A stretch of DNA of 64,000 nucleotides from Cyanosarcina radialis HA8281-LM2 (GTDB taxonomy: Bacteria; Cyanobacteriota; Cyanobacteriia; Cyanobacteriales; CCAP-1448): NCBI GenBank assembly GCA_019359615.1, contig JAHHHA010000010.1:62001-126000 (forward strand). Reading direction: 5' to 3'. A model generated the notes under the pieces. It was not told where the DNA came from, did no database searches, and saw nothing but the letters and a program-made list of their open reading frames with translations. Position 1 is the stretch's first letter, and the number at the start of each line of letters is the position of its first letter. Of the stretch, positions 35,808 to 44,693 are shown one piece after another. A program made the position numbers and the translations under genes.

Positions 35808-37280
35808 ATGCCTGCCAGTTCTGAATTTTTAACTTTATGCCGCTCCCAGGTGGCGCTGCTATCTCATGGTTTAGGAGCGACTTTGAGCGTAGTGTATTTA
35901 GCTGAAAAACTAGTAGAGGGAGCCGAAGCCAAACTCATCCCCGTAGTAGTCTATCCAGAGACAGCGATGATGTGGGCAGAAAATTTAGCTCTAGCGATGC
36001 CTCAAGAACTAACAGAGAATGTCGGCTCGCTACCGCCTTTGCTAGCATCGGGAACGCCAGTTGTCGCCCCCGAACCAGAGTTGAATGCTCAAGACTGGCA
36101 AGCTAATAATATTCCCCCCCAGCGTCGGCTGTTATTGCCCCTACTCCACGAAGGTGCAGTCATGGGTTTATTAGTGGTGGCTCGCGAAAACCGACCTTGG
36201 CGAGAACGAGAACGAGGGCAAATCGAACGCATCGCCCAAACCCTAGCGATCGCTTGTTGGTTAGATCGACGGCAATCTTGGCTAGAGCGGCGTTTGACCC
36301 AGCAACAGCGCCTTCAGAAACAACAGCGTCGCCTGTTAGATAATCTTTTGCATCAACTGCGCAACCCCCTGACGGCTTTGAGGACGTTTGGTAAGTTACT
36401 GTTGAGGCGGTTTTTGCCAGACGATCCCAATCGGGAAGTGGCAACCGCGATCCTGCGAGAGAGCGATCGCTTGCAGGAGTTGTTGCAACAGTTCGAGGCG
36501 GGACTAGATTTAACCGCTGGGGAGTCAGAATCGCTGAGCCTGGGTGCTGCTACCTTAGAGGAGGAACAAACGGCTGAAGTGGCAAATTCCCCTTGGCTGT
36601 TGTTACCAGAAGGCAATTCCTCTCGTAAAACTTTGCACTTAGAACCTTGTTCGATCGCTGAGATTGTAACTCCGTTGTTACTTGCTGCCAAAGCGATCGC
36701 GCAAGAAAAAAATATAGATTTAACCGCCGAAATTCCCCAGGATTTACCTTCTGTTTTAGCTAACTCTCAGGCATTGGGCGAAGTCTTGAGCAACCTGATC
36801 GACAACGCCTTAAAATACACTCCATCTGGCGGACGGATTGCGATCGAAGTGGGGAGAGAGAGGGAGAGAGGGAGATGGGGAGATGGGGAGATGGGGAGGA
36901 AGAGAGAGGAGGGCGAAGAGGGCGAAGCATTTTTAACTCAACATTCAACACTTCCTACAGCACAGCACACTCCGCGCTCCACACTTAACGCTCAAAACTC
37001 TAAAATGCAGGGTATTAGTATTAGCGATACTGGTTGTGGTATTCCTCCTGAAGATTTAGAACATCTTTTCGAGCGGCATTATCGGGGCGTGCAGGCAGAA
37101 TCGGAGATTCCTGGTACTGGGTTAGGTTTAGCGATCGCTAAAGAATTGGTAGAAAAAATGCAAGGAGAGATTCAATTATTCAGCCCAGCCTCGAGCAGTC
37201 AAAGATCGGAAGTTCGAGCATTTATTTCCGAAGAAGGTCGGGGAACAACTGTAATAGTTTGGTTGCCAGTAATAGGATAA
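35808..37280 (+). CDS. Sensor histidine kinase with a GAF-like N-terminus
   Basis: 490 residues. The start is uncertain between ATG 35808 and GTG 35802. Residues 10-150 look like a degenerate GAF domain, followed by a helical linker. The phospho-acceptor helix is LLHQLRNPLTALRTFGKLL near residue 183. The ATPase has an N-box (LSNLIDNALKYTPSGG, near 332), a G1 box (SDTGCGIPPEDL) and a G2 box (GTGLGLAIAKELV). About 50 residues of repeat-derived, charged sequence are inserted between the N and G1 boxes. All catalytic boxes are present and in frame. There is no transmembrane segment and no response regulator next to it; the partner could be in the chemotaxis-like cluster downstream. Confidence 0.88.
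   Translation: MPASSEFLTLCRSQVALLSHGLGATLSVVYLAEKLVEGAEAKLIPVVVYPETAMMWAENLALAMPQELTENVGSLPPLLASGTPVVAPEPELNAQDWQANNIPPQRRLLLPLLHEGAVMGLLVVARENRPWRERERGQIERIAQTLAIACWLDRRQSWLERRLTQQQRLQKQQRRLLDNLLHQLRNPLTALRTFGKLLLRRFLPDDPNREVATAILRESDRLQELLQQFEAGLDLTAGESESLSLGAATLEEEQTAEVANSPWLLLPEGNSSRKTLHLEPCSIAEIVTPLLLAAKAIAQEKNIDLTAEIPQDLPSVLANSQALGEVLSNLIDNALKYTPSGGRIAIEVGRERERGRWGDGEMGRKREEGEEGEAFLTQHSTLPTAQHTPRSTLNAQNSKMQGISISDTGCGIPPEDLEHLFERHYRGVQAESEIPGTGLGLAIAKELVEKMQGEIQLFSPASSSQRSEVRAFISEEGRGTTVIVWLPVIG
36851..37003. repeat. Composite repeat insertion inside the kinase ATPase domain
   Basis: GGGGAGAT octamers (36851-36898), a purine-rich stretch, and then words of the type CAACACTT/CACACTT (36940-36995) interrupt the coding sequence between the N and G1 boxes. 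They encode residues about 348-398. Confidence 0.85.
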
Positions 37281-37447
37281 TCCTGATGCTATTTCGATAA
37301 CACTGTACATTTTAACCAATCGATCGCAGTCCTATCGCCTCTTCGAGTCAAAAATTTTCGGGTAGCGATCGAAAATTGTATGCGCGAGAACGCATGAAAA
37401 TAAGATAATTTAAGGGTAAGGTAGTGCGATCGAAGTGAAGAAAAACG

Positions 37448-37475
37448 TAGAGACGTAACACTGCTGCCTCTCTAC
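37448..37475. repeat. TAGAGACG hairpin repeat
   Basis: GTAGAGACG and a near-complementary CTCTCTAC enclose TAACACTGCTGC. It lies 28 bp upstream of the cheB start, so it may sit in the leader of the chemotaxis-like genes. Confidence 0.65.
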
Positions 37476-37502
37476 TACGGGCCTCCTGCCTGCGAGGATG
37501 AG

Positions 37503-38132
37503 TTGGACGAAACTACGGGCTACAGCCGCCCTCCGCATTTTCCCGATGCTGCTTTTGACATTATTGCCTTTGCCTCTTCCGCTGGAGGACTGAGAGCCTT
37601 AAGCGAGATCTTGTCAGATCTCCCAGCCGAGTTTCCTGCTGCTGTGGTGGTCGTTCAACATCTAGACCCGCGACACCGCAGCCTGATGGCCGATATTCTC
37701 AGTCGCCGAACCCCTTTGCGCGTCAAGCAGGCTCAAGAAGGCGATCGCTTAGAGCCAGGAAACGTTTATATTGCCCCACCCAATCGGCATTTGCTGGTCA
37801 ACCCCGATGGCACGCTGGCACTTTCCCAATCGGAGTTGGTTCACTTCCTACGGCCCTCGGCCGATTTGTTATTCGAGTCAGTCGCCGCCAGCTATCGAAA
37901 TCGGGCGATTGCCGTAGTGCTGACGGGTACGGGCAGCGATGGCGGCATGGGAGTAGAGGCCATCAAGAAAATGCAAGGCACGGTCATCGTCCAGGATCGG
38001 GAATCGGCCGAATTTTCTGGAATGCCCAGTACGGCGATCGAAACTGGAGTTGTAGACTTTATCCTCCCGCTAACAGAGATTGCTTCTGCTCTAATTAAAT
38101 TGGTGATGCAAGACGATGTTAAAAATCCATGA
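37503..38132 (+). CDS. cheB: Stand-alone CheB-type protein-glutamate methylesterase
   Basis: 209 residues from a TTG at 37503 (GAGG nine bases upstream). There is no receiver domain; the frame begins directly with the methylesterase fold. Catalytic residues are Ser in AFASSAGGLRAL, His in VVVQHLDPRHRS and Asp in VLTGTGSDGGMG. It removes methyl groups (or deamidates Gln) on chemoreceptors or related sensory proteins. It overlaps the CheR-PAS gene by 4 nt, so both enzymes are made together. No chemoreceptor or cheA lies in the window, so the module may modify another sensor. Confidence 0.9.
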   Translation: MDETTGYSRPPHFPDAAFDIIAFASSAGGLRALSEILSDLPAEFPAAVVVVQHLDPRHRSLMADILSRRTPLRVKQAQEGDRLEPGNVYIAPPNRHLLVNPDGTLALSQSELVHFLRPSADLLFESVAASYRNRAIAVVLTGTGSDGGMGVEAIKKMQGTVIVQDRESAEFSGMPSTAIETGVVDFILPLTEIASALIKLVMQDDVKNP

Positions 38133-39997
38133 CGACTTCTAACGATCCGATTTTTGAAGCGTTGCTCGACCATTTGCGCCGAACCAGAGGGTTTGATTTT
38201 AGTGGCTACAAACGGTCTAGCCTGACTCGCCGAGTGCTGAAGCGAATGCAGGAGCTTGACATCGACAGTTTTGAAAACTACCTGGATTATTTGGAAGTCT
38301 ATCCAGATGAGTTTACTTACCTGTTTAACACCATATTAATTAACGTTACTGGCTTTTTCCGCGACCCAGCCGCTTGGGAATACCTCGATCGAAACATTAT
38401 TCCCAAATTGCTAGAACACAAAACTGGCAATAAGCCCATTCGGATCTGGAGTGCAGGCTGTGCTTCGGGTGAAGAAGCCTATACCCTAGCGATGTTAATG
38501 GTGGAACATCTGGGAGCCGAACAGTTTCGTCAACGGGTAAAAATCTATGCCACCGACGTAGATGAAGAAGCTTTGGTGCAGGCCAGGCACGCCAGCTATA
38601 CCGAAAAGTCGCTACAGCCAGTGCCCGAAGAGTTACGAGAAAAATATTTCGATCTGGTCGGTAGCCATTACGTCTTTCGTACCGACCTGCGGCGCTCGGT
38701 GATTTTTGGGCGGCACGATCTGGTGCAAGACGCTCCGATCTCTCGGCTAGATTTGCTGGTCTGTCGCAATGCGCTGATGTATTTCAATGCCGAAATTCAA
38801 ACTCGCATTTTGACGCGCTTTCACTTTGCCCTGACCGAGCAGGGCTATTTATTTTTGGGCAAAGCCGAAATGCTACTGACCCATGCCGACCTGTTCGTCC
38901 CTGTTAGCTTGCGACACCGCATTTTTCATAAGGTGGCGAAGGTGAGCTTACGCGATCGCCTCCTCGTCTTGGCTCAAAATGAGGAGCAAGGAGTAGATAT
39001 GCACGTGACCCGAATGACTAGGCTGCGGGAAGCGGCCTTAGAAACGTCTAGTCTGGCCCAGATTATTGTGAGTGCTGATGGCACGTTAAGGTTAGCCAAC
39101 CATGCCGCCCGCCTTTTATTCGATCTAGCTCCTGGCGATCTCGGTCGCCCGCTGCAAGATTTGCCGCTCTCTTATCGTCCCTTAGAGTTACGCTCTCAGA
39201 TCGATCGAGTTTATAGCGATCGCCGTCCGGTAATGGCCGAAGACGTACAGCGATCGCTCCCCAATGGAGGAATACAATATCTCGACGTACAGTTTACTCC
39301 CCTGCAAGACCACGATCGGGATGTAATCGGATGCAGTATTACGTTTCAAGATGTCTCCCCTGTCCATCAACTGCAACAAGACCTCCAGCAATCCAATCAA
39401 GAGTTAGAAACGGCTAATGAGGAGCTTCAATCTAGCAATGAGGAACTGGAAACCACTAACGAAGAGCTTCAGTCTACCAACGAAGAATTGGAAACCACCA
39501 ACGAAGAACTGCAAGCCACCAACGAAGAGCTAGAAACTATCAATGAAGAGCTTCAATCGACTAATGAAGAACTGGAGGCCACGAATGAAGAAATGCGCCA
39601 GCGCACCGACGAACTCAATAACGCCAATGCCTTTTTAGAGTCGATTCTGGCCGGTTTGCGGGCAGGCGTGGTAGTCATCGATAACCGCTTTGATGTTCTC
39701 ACCTGGAATATTTGGGCAGAAGACCTGTGGGGACTGCGAGCCGATGAAGTGCAAGGAAGATCCTTCTTTAACTTAGACATCGGCCTGCCAGTTGACCAAT
39801 TGCGATCGCCCATTCGCAACTGTTTGGCAGGCGAGTCTTTGACTCAGACAGAGATTTTGCTCGATGCTACCAATCGACGCGGACGAACCATTCAGTGTCG
39901 GGTGACTTACAACCTGTTAGTTGGTTCCAACCAAGAGCGGCGCGGTGTCATTCTGTTAATGGAGGAAGTTCAGAGCCAAAAAAATGTTCGATCGTAA
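38129..39997 (+). CDS. cheR: CheR-type methyltransferase fused to a coiled coil and PAS domains
   Basis: 622 residues. An N-terminal CheR helical domain (SGYKRSSLTRRVLKRMQEL) and SAM domain (IRIWSAGCASGEEAYTLA near 112; YATDVDEEALVQA; VCRNALMYF) occupy residues 1-275. A first PAS-like domain spans about 300-410. A long coiled coil of near-perfect 14-residue repeats (NEELQSTNEELETT, residues 420-490) links to a second PAS domain (residues 500-615). The product methylates Glu residues of sensory proteins. This CheR-PAS form, usually with CheB, is common in sensory clusters with hybrid kinases. It overlaps cheB by 4 nt. Confidence 0.92.
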   Translation: MTTSNDPIFEALLDHLRRTRGFDFSGYKRSSLTRRVLKRMQELDIDSFENYLDYLEVYPDEFTYLFNTILINVTGFFRDPAAWEYLDRNIIPKLLEHKTGNKPIRIWSAGCASGEEAYTLAMLMVEHLGAEQFRQRVKIYATDVDEEALVQARHASYTEKSLQPVPEELREKYFDLVGSHYVFRTDLRRSVIFGRHDLVQDAPISRLDLLVCRNALMYFNAEIQTRILTRFHFALTEQGYLFLGKAEMLLTHADLFVPVSLRHRIFHKVAKVSLRDRLLVLAQNEEQGVDMHVTRMTRLREAALETSSLAQIIVSADGTLRLANHAARLLFDLAPGDLGRPLQDLPLSYRPLELRSQIDRVYSDRRPVMAEDVQRSLPNGGIQYLDVQFTPLQDHDRDVIGCSITFQDVSPVHQLQQDLQQSNQELETANEELQSSNEELETTNEELQSTNEELETTNEELQATNEELETINEELQSTNEELEATNEEMRQRTDELNNANAFLESILAGLRAGVVVIDNRFDVLTWNIWAEDLWGLRADEVQGRSFFNLDIGLPVDQLRSPIRNCLAGESLTQTEILLDATNRRGRTIQCRVTYNLLVGSNQERRGVILLMEEVQSQKNVRS

Positions 39998-40059
39998 TTG
40001 GCATTCTTGTAGGGTAGCCCTCTGGGCTGTCCGGAGTGGGGCAGAAAAGCTTGTAGCTT

Positions 40060-40160
40060 GTAGGTTGGGTTGAGCGATAGCGAAACCCAACACTCATGCG
40101 ATGTTGGGTTTCACTCCGTTCAACCCAACCTACATTATGGTCAATCAACCGGATTTGATA
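40060..40160. mobile_element. Composite palindromic MITE-like element, copy B
   Basis: A 74-bp palindrome (40060-40133) with ends GTAGGTTGGGTTGA and the reverse complement is followed by ATTATGGTC and AACCGGATTTGATAT (40146-40160). It is the same composite as at 14630-14745, with the palindromic part in the other orientation. It lies after the cheR gene. Confidence 0.7.
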
Positions 40161-40254
40161 TTACATCAGACATCTCCAGAAATTAACCTCAAAGGCAGGC
40201 AGGATGCCTATCCCACAAGAATTGTTGGATTGGCTGTCCCTATGTCCCGGTTGC

Positions 40255-40656
40255 CTAGAGATTTCCTTGAGACTTTTTAGCAATTGCTCCATCATTCTGG
40301 GATTGCTCCAATTTTTTCTTAGTAGTTTCCACAAATTTTTTCGATCGAGCCAAAAAAATCTTAGTTGCCTCTACGTGCTTGTCAACAGCTTCAGTATAGT
40401 CGTCTGTAGCTGCCTCGATCTCTTGGTTGGCTCTCTCCCCTCCATGCTTTATTGCTTGCTGGACGTGAGATTGAGCCGCTTTTGAGTATTTTAGACTCGC
40501 CTTCCCAGCCTCTACAATTGCCTGCCCAGCATTTGCTGATGATTCCCGATCTTGCAGGGTTTTGCCAATTTCTACTATCTCCTTGCCGTGTTTCTCAGAC
40601 AGTTGGGTGTGTTCTTGCTCGGTCTGTATGCGTTCTTTAGGTGTCTGGTGCTGCAT
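40255..40656 (-). CDS. Hydrophilic coiled-coil protein of unknown function
   Basis: 133 residues, almost all helical and charged, with no hydrophobic core segment and no Cys. Heptad-like stretches include QTEQEHTQLSEKHGKEIVEIG and KHVEATKIFLARSKKFVETTKKKLEQ. It is rich in Ala, Lys, Glu and Gln, reminiscent of LEA-like or phasin-like proteins, but no family signature is seen. It is antisense to its signalling neighbours and separate from them. Confidence 0.55.
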   Translation of the reverse strand: MQHQTPKERIQTEQEHTQLSEKHGKEIVEIGKTLQDRESSANAGQAIVEAGKASLKYSKAAQSHVQQAIKHGGERANQEIEAATDDYTEAVDKHVEATKIFLARSKKFVETTKKKLEQSQNDGAIAKKSQGNL

Positions 40657-40822
40657 GATTTTTCGCTAGGTTAAAAAATGCCATAAACCTACTTCTCTCT
40701 CTCAAGCTCAATGTAAGCTGATATTAGTAGCTGTATCATCTCTCTTAAGAACAGATAGGAGGCTCCCCAAATACTTTCTGGCTGTCTCTATCGGTACTCA
40801 AAACTGGTAGTCGGTATTGGTT

Positions 40823-42676
40823 ATGGCTAGACCTTTAGAACCAGACAGTTTTAATCGGCAAATTGAAGCCGCACAAGATCGGTTCGATCGCCTCAAGCGG
40901 CTAGCAGATAAATTTCCTTGGTCGCAAAATGAGTTATTAGCCGAGTCTGTGGAGGAGCTTTCCACGGCTCTAGAGGAATTGCGAGTAGCGGCTGAGGAAA
41001 TGCAAGAGCAGCACGAACAAATAATAGAAAGTCAAGAAGTTATAGAAGCAGAACGCCAAAAGTACATAGACTTGTTTGAGTTTGCTCCCAACGGCTATGT
41101 AGTCAGCGATATTCACGGGCACATTCAAGCAGCCAACCAAGCGGCCGTCTCATTGCTGGGAATGCCGCGCGATCGCTTAATGGGTAAGCTGCTAGTAACA
41201 TTTGTCTCTCCAGAAGACCGGAAAAAGTTTCGCACTAAACTGAACCAAATTCAAAAAAATCCGCAATCAGTTAAAAGTTGGGAATGTTCTCTTCAGCAAC
41301 ATAGAGGGGCATCGATCTTCTGCGAAATTGCTGTCTCTCGGATTGATGAAGATCGAGAGCAATCGATCGGGTTGCGCTGGTTAATTCAGGATGCCACCGA
41401 GCGCCAACTACTCGCCGAAATGGAAACCGCCAACCGCATTAAAGACGAGTTTCTGGCCATTGTCTCCCACGAACTGCGAACCCCCCTCAACCCGATTTTG
41501 GGCTGGTCTGCCATGCTGCGTAAGGGGAGATTAGATCCCACGAAAACCGCGTATGCTGTAGAGGCGATCGAGCGCAATGCCAAAATCCAAGCGCAGTTAA
41601 TCGAGGATTTGTTAGATGTCTCTCGCATTCTGCGGGGTAAATTCAGTCTCAACCAATCACCCGTCAATGCGATCGCTGTCATTAAAGCCGCTCTAGAAAC
41701 AGTACAGCTAGCCGCAGAAGCCAAGAAAATTGAACTGAAATTTGAAGTCATCAATGAAGAAGAACCAGGAGACAAGGGAGATATTTCTTCTTCCCCATCT
41801 CCCCATCTCCCCATCCCCCCATCTCCCCATCCTCCCTCTCCCTCTCCCTACATCCTGGGCGATTTTTCTCGACTTCAGCAAGTAATCTGGAACTTGCTTT
41901 CTAATGCGATTAAATTCACGCCCCAAGGCGGGCGAGTAGAAGTTAAGTTGTCAACCATCGCCCATCGTTCTTCTTCTAGAGAAAGCGAACCGTTAACGAC
42001 CAAATACGCTCAGATCGAAGTTAGCGACACTGGTATAGGTATCGCTCCCGACTTTCTGCCCTACGTGTTTGAATATTTTCGTCAAGCCGATAGCTCCAGC
42101 AGTCGAGAGTCGGGCGGATTGGGATTAGGTTTGGCGATCGTGCGGCATCTAGTCGAACTGCACGGTGGTAAGGTGAGAGTAGATAGTTTGGGAAAAGGAC
42201 AAGGAGCCACGTTTACCGTCAGGTTGCCGTTGCTCGATCGTCTGGTAGACAAAGAAGGTAAAGAAGATTGTCCTCTCCTTCCTGCCTCTCTGACCGGGCT
42301 GCGGGTTCTAGTTGTAGATGACGATCTAGATAATCTCAATTTGACAGCTTTGACTTTAGAGCAAAGCGGGGCCAGCGTCCAAAAAGCGACATCGGCTACC
42401 GAAGCCTTGCAAGCGTTCGAGCAAACAGAATTCGATCTGCTGCTCAGCGATATCGGGATGCCAGGAATGGATGGTTACACCTTGCTAGAGCGGATACGAT
42501 CGATCCCCTCGGAATCAAAAGAGCCAATTCCGGCGATCGCTCTTACCTCTTATGCGGGCGAAACCAACCAAAGACAGGCGATCGCGGCTGGGTTTCAATT
42601 GCACATTTCTAAACCCGTCTTACCGACGGAGTTAATCGAACGGATTGCTGATGTGGCTAGGAGTAACAGTAATTGA
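40823..42676 (+). CDS. PAS-histidine kinase-receiver hybrid
   Basis: 617 residues from the ATG at 40823. An N-terminal coiled coil (ESVEELSTALEELRVAAEEM) leads to a PAS domain (FEFAPNGYVVSDIHG, residues 85-200). HisKA has VSHELRTPLNPILGW near 216. The ATPase has an N-box (WNLLSNAIKFTPQGG), a G1 box (SDTGIGIAPDFL) and a G2 box (GLGLGLAIVRHLVE). A C-terminal receiver (VLVVDDDLDNLNL) carries the phospho-Asp in LLLSDIGMPGMDG near 546 and Lys in HISKPV. A proline/serine stretch (residues 325-344) comes from octamer repeats inserted just before the ATPase domain. With CheB and CheR-PAS upstream it forms a sensory block. Confidence 0.92.
   Translation: MARPLEPDSFNRQIEAAQDRFDRLKRLADKFPWSQNELLAESVEELSTALEELRVAAEEMQEQHEQIIESQEVIEAERQKYIDLFEFAPNGYVVSDIHGHIQAANQAAVSLLGMPRDRLMGKLLVTFVSPEDRKKFRTKLNQIQKNPQSVKSWECSLQQHRGASIFCEIAVSRIDEDREQSIGLRWLIQDATERQLLAEMETANRIKDEFLAIVSHELRTPLNPILGWSAMLRKGRLDPTKTAYAVEAIERNAKIQAQLIEDLLDVSRILRGKFSLNQSPVNAIAVIKAALETVQLAAEAKKIELKFEVINEEEPGDKGDISSSPSPHLPIPPSPHPPSPSPYILGDFSRLQQVIWNLLSNAIKFTPQGGRVEVKLSTIAHRSSSRESEPLTTKYAQIEVSDTGIGIAPDFLPYVFEYFRQADSSSSRESGGLGLGLAIVRHLVELHGGKVRVDSLGKGQGATFTVRLPLLDRLVDKEGKEDCPLLPASLTGLRVLVVDDDLDNLNLTALTLEQSGASVQKATSATEALQAFEQTEFDLLLSDIGMPGMDGYTLLERIRSIPSESKEPIPAIALTSYAGETNQRQAIAAGFQLHISKPVLPTELIERIADVARSNSN
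41791..41848. repeat. CCCCATCT octamer repeat inside the hybrid kinase gene
   Basis: Tandem CCCCATCT (the complement of GGGGAGAT) encodes SPSPHLPIPPSPHPPSPSP between HisKA and the ATPase domain. The orientation is opposite to the insertions at 28151 and 36851, so the peptide differs but the frame is kept. Confidence 0.9.
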
Positions 42677-42688
42677 GGGCGAGAGGGA

Positions 42689-42752
42689 GATGGGGCGATG
42701 GGGCGATGGGGCGATGGGGCGATGGGGCGATGGGGCGATGGGGCGATGGGGA
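42689..42752. repeat. GGGGCGAT octamer tandem repeat
   Basis: Seven almost perfect units of GGGGCGAT start 13 bp after the stop of the hybrid kinase. It is a variant of the GGGGAGAT family. Confidence 0.9.
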
Positions 42753-42850
42753 AGAATAAATGTCTCCCTTGTCCTCCATATGGGATATAATATTTTTTGT
42801 AATAAATCTTTACAAAATTCTCAGCAAGCGATCGATCGTCAAGAAATTGC

Positions 42851-43582
42851 ATGGATCTAATCTCAGTCACCGAAAAACGAGCCATAATAACGGGTGCAAG
42901 CAGTGGAATTGGCAAAGCCACAGCGATCGCATTTGCCCAAGCGGGCATTCATCTGGCGTTAGTGAGTCGTTCTCAAGAAAAGCTAGAGACAGTAGCTCAA
43001 GAAGCAGCAACTCCTGGGGTGAAAATCCAGACTTACCCGCTAGATCTGGCAAAAATCGAGGGGGTAAAAGCTAAAATTGAGGCGATCGCTTCAGATTTTG
43101 GTGGCATCGACATCCTAGTCAACAATGCTGGGATGGCTTACACCAACAGCTTGATGGATACCTCTCTAGCTGACTGGCAGCGAGTCATCGATTTAAATCT
43201 AACTAGCGTCTGGCAGTGCATTCAGGGAGTTTTGCCCTCAATGCGCGATCGCCGAGAAGGGATAATTATTAACGTCTCCTCCATTGCTGGTAAAGAAGTT
43301 TTTCCCGAATGGGGAGCCTACTGCGTCAGCAAATTTGGATTGATGGCCCTGTCTAAAACCTTGGCAGCAGAGGAGGGCGAACGTGGCATTCGCGTCACAT
43401 CAATTTGCCCTGGTTCTGTTAATACTGCCCTCTGGGATGCAGAAAGCGTCAACGCTGACTTCGATCGATCGACCATGATGACTCCAGAAACAATCGCTCG
43501 ATCGATCCTGCATACAGCATTACTACCAAAATCGGCAGTAATTGAAGAGTTAATCGTCATGCCCAGCGCCGGACGTTTTTAA
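42851..43582 (+). CDS. Short-chain dehydrogenase/reductase
   Basis: 243 residues. It has the classical SDR cofactor motif GASSGIGKA (residues 16-24), NNAG near 91, a catalytic Ser in INVSSIAG, and Tyr/Lys in YCVSKFG near 156. A C-terminal ICPGSVNTALWD contributes to the substrate pocket. Such enzymes reduce or oxidise keto/alcohol groups with NAD(P)(H), for example 3-oxoacyl-ACP. The substrate is not evident from the neighbours. It stands alone after a repeat tract. Confidence 0.85.
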   Translation: MDLISVTEKRAIITGASSGIGKATAIAFAQAGIHLALVSRSQEKLETVAQEAATPGVKIQTYPLDLAKIEGVKAKIEAIASDFGGIDILVNNAGMAYTNSLMDTSLADWQRVIDLNLTSVWQCIQGVLPSMRDRREGIIINVSSIAGKEVFPEWGAYCVSKFGLMALSKTLAAEEGERGIRVTSICPGSVNTALWDAESVNADFDRSTMMTPETIARSILHTALLPKSAVIEELIVMPSAGRF

Positions 43583-43872
43583 CTAAGAGTGTGGAGCGTT
43601 AAGTGCTGAGTAAAAGCAAAGCATAAGCGAGATAACTAATTGACTTGCAGCCAAGGTTTCTCGATCTGAGCGATGCGGCGATCGCATATGACTTTTGAGT
43701 TAAATTCTAAACTCATAAACTCCACCTGCGGGCGAAGCATTTGGTAAGAAACTTTTAAGTCTAACCAATATATGTTGTTACCCAAATGCTAAGTGCAAGG
43801 CACAGGCTAGTTTCCTCCGGAACGCTGCGCGAACGCCAACGCCCCTACGACTTTCTAAACTCCCGAACTTCT

Positions 43873-43900
43873 GTACAGACGTTGTATGCAACGTCTCTAC
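43873..43900. repeat. TAGAGACG-type hairpin upstream of folE
   Basis: GTACAGACGTTG and CAACGTCTCTAC form a palindrome. It contains an ATG (43886) in frame with folE, which would be a false start. Confidence 0.75.
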
Positions 43901-43930
43901 CTTCTGAACTTCTCTAATCACAGCTTAACT

Positions 43931-44641
43931 ATGACTATCGGTTCTTTCGACAACTACAATGGTTCTGAGTCTCTTAGTAACGATCGAAGCCTTATGAGTC
44001 GTCTTTCTTCTCGCCCGGATCGCAACACGCTCAACGGTAGAGAGCCAGACTTGCGCCCTCCTTCAGAAGACCTCAACGAGCAAATGATGGATGCCGTAAA
44101 GATGCTACTGTTGGGAGTAGGAGAAGATCCAGAACGGGAGGGATTGCTCAAAACCCCCAAACGGGTAGCAGAAGCAATGCGATTCCTGACCAGCGGCTAC
44201 ACCCAATCTTTAGAAGAACTGGTGAATGGGGCGATATTTGATGAGGGACATAACGAAATGGTTCTCGTCCGAGATATCAATCTGTTCAGCCTGTGCGAAC
44301 ATCATTTGCTGCCATTTATGGGCAAAGCCCACGTCGCCTATATTCCCCATCAAAAAGTTGTCGGCTTGAGCAAGCTAGCTAGAATTGTCGAGATGTATTC
44401 TCGCCGCTTACAAGTACAAGAACGATTGACTCGTCAAATCGCCGAGGCAGTTCAAGAAATTTTAGAGCCAAAAGGAGTAGCAGTAGTCATCGAAGCTACT
44501 CATATGTGCATGGTAATGCGAGGCATCCAAAAACCCGGTTCTTGGACCGTGACTAGTTCGATGGTAGGCGTATTTCAGGAAGAACAAAAGACTCGCGAAG
44601 AATTCCTCAACTTAATTCGCCACCAAGCAGCATTCTTTTAA
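43931..44641 (+). CDS. folE: GTP cyclohydrolase I
   Basis: 236 residues from the ATG at 43931. The in-frame ATG at 43886 lies in a dispersed hairpin and would add 15 unrelated residues. After a variable N-terminus of about 50 residues comes the enzyme core: zinc ligands in LCEHHLLPF and HMCMVMRG, with [23 protein letters not shown] and AVVIEATH. It converts GTP to dihydroneopterin triphosphate for folate and pterin synthesis in the cytoplasm. Length and motifs are complete. Confidence 0.96.
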   Translation: MTIGSFDNYNGSESLSNDRSLMSRLSSRPDRNTLNGREPDLRPPSEDLNEQMMDAVKMLLLGVGEDPEREGLLKTPKRVAEAMRFLTSGYTQSLEELVNGAIFDEGHNEMVLVRDINLFSLCEHHLLPFMGKAHVAYIPHQKVVGLSKLARIVEMYSRRLQVQERLTRQIAEAVQEILEPKGVAVVIEATHMCMVMRGIQKPGSWTVTSSMVGVFQEEQKTREEFLNLIRHQAAFF

Positions 44642-44679
44642 GAGAAGTTTAGGAGTTTAGGAGTTTAGGAGTTTAGGAG
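44642..44679. repeat. GTTTAGGA octamer tandem repeat
   Basis: Four units of GTTTAGGA follow the folE stop directly. Sequence words and period relate it to the GAACTTCT family. Confidence 0.8.
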
Positions 44680-44693
44680 TCAGTTGTCAGTAG

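Noticed and set aside
39400-39610. Dense GAGGAACTGGAAACC-like DNA repeats
   Set aside because: They encode the 14-residue coiled-coil repeats of the CheR-PAS linker, a known feature of this family, not a DNA element.
42689-42752. GGGGCGAT array as a CRISPR or replication-origin iteron set
   Set aside because: Units are 8 bp with no spacers and belong to the octamer family seen elsewhere in genes.
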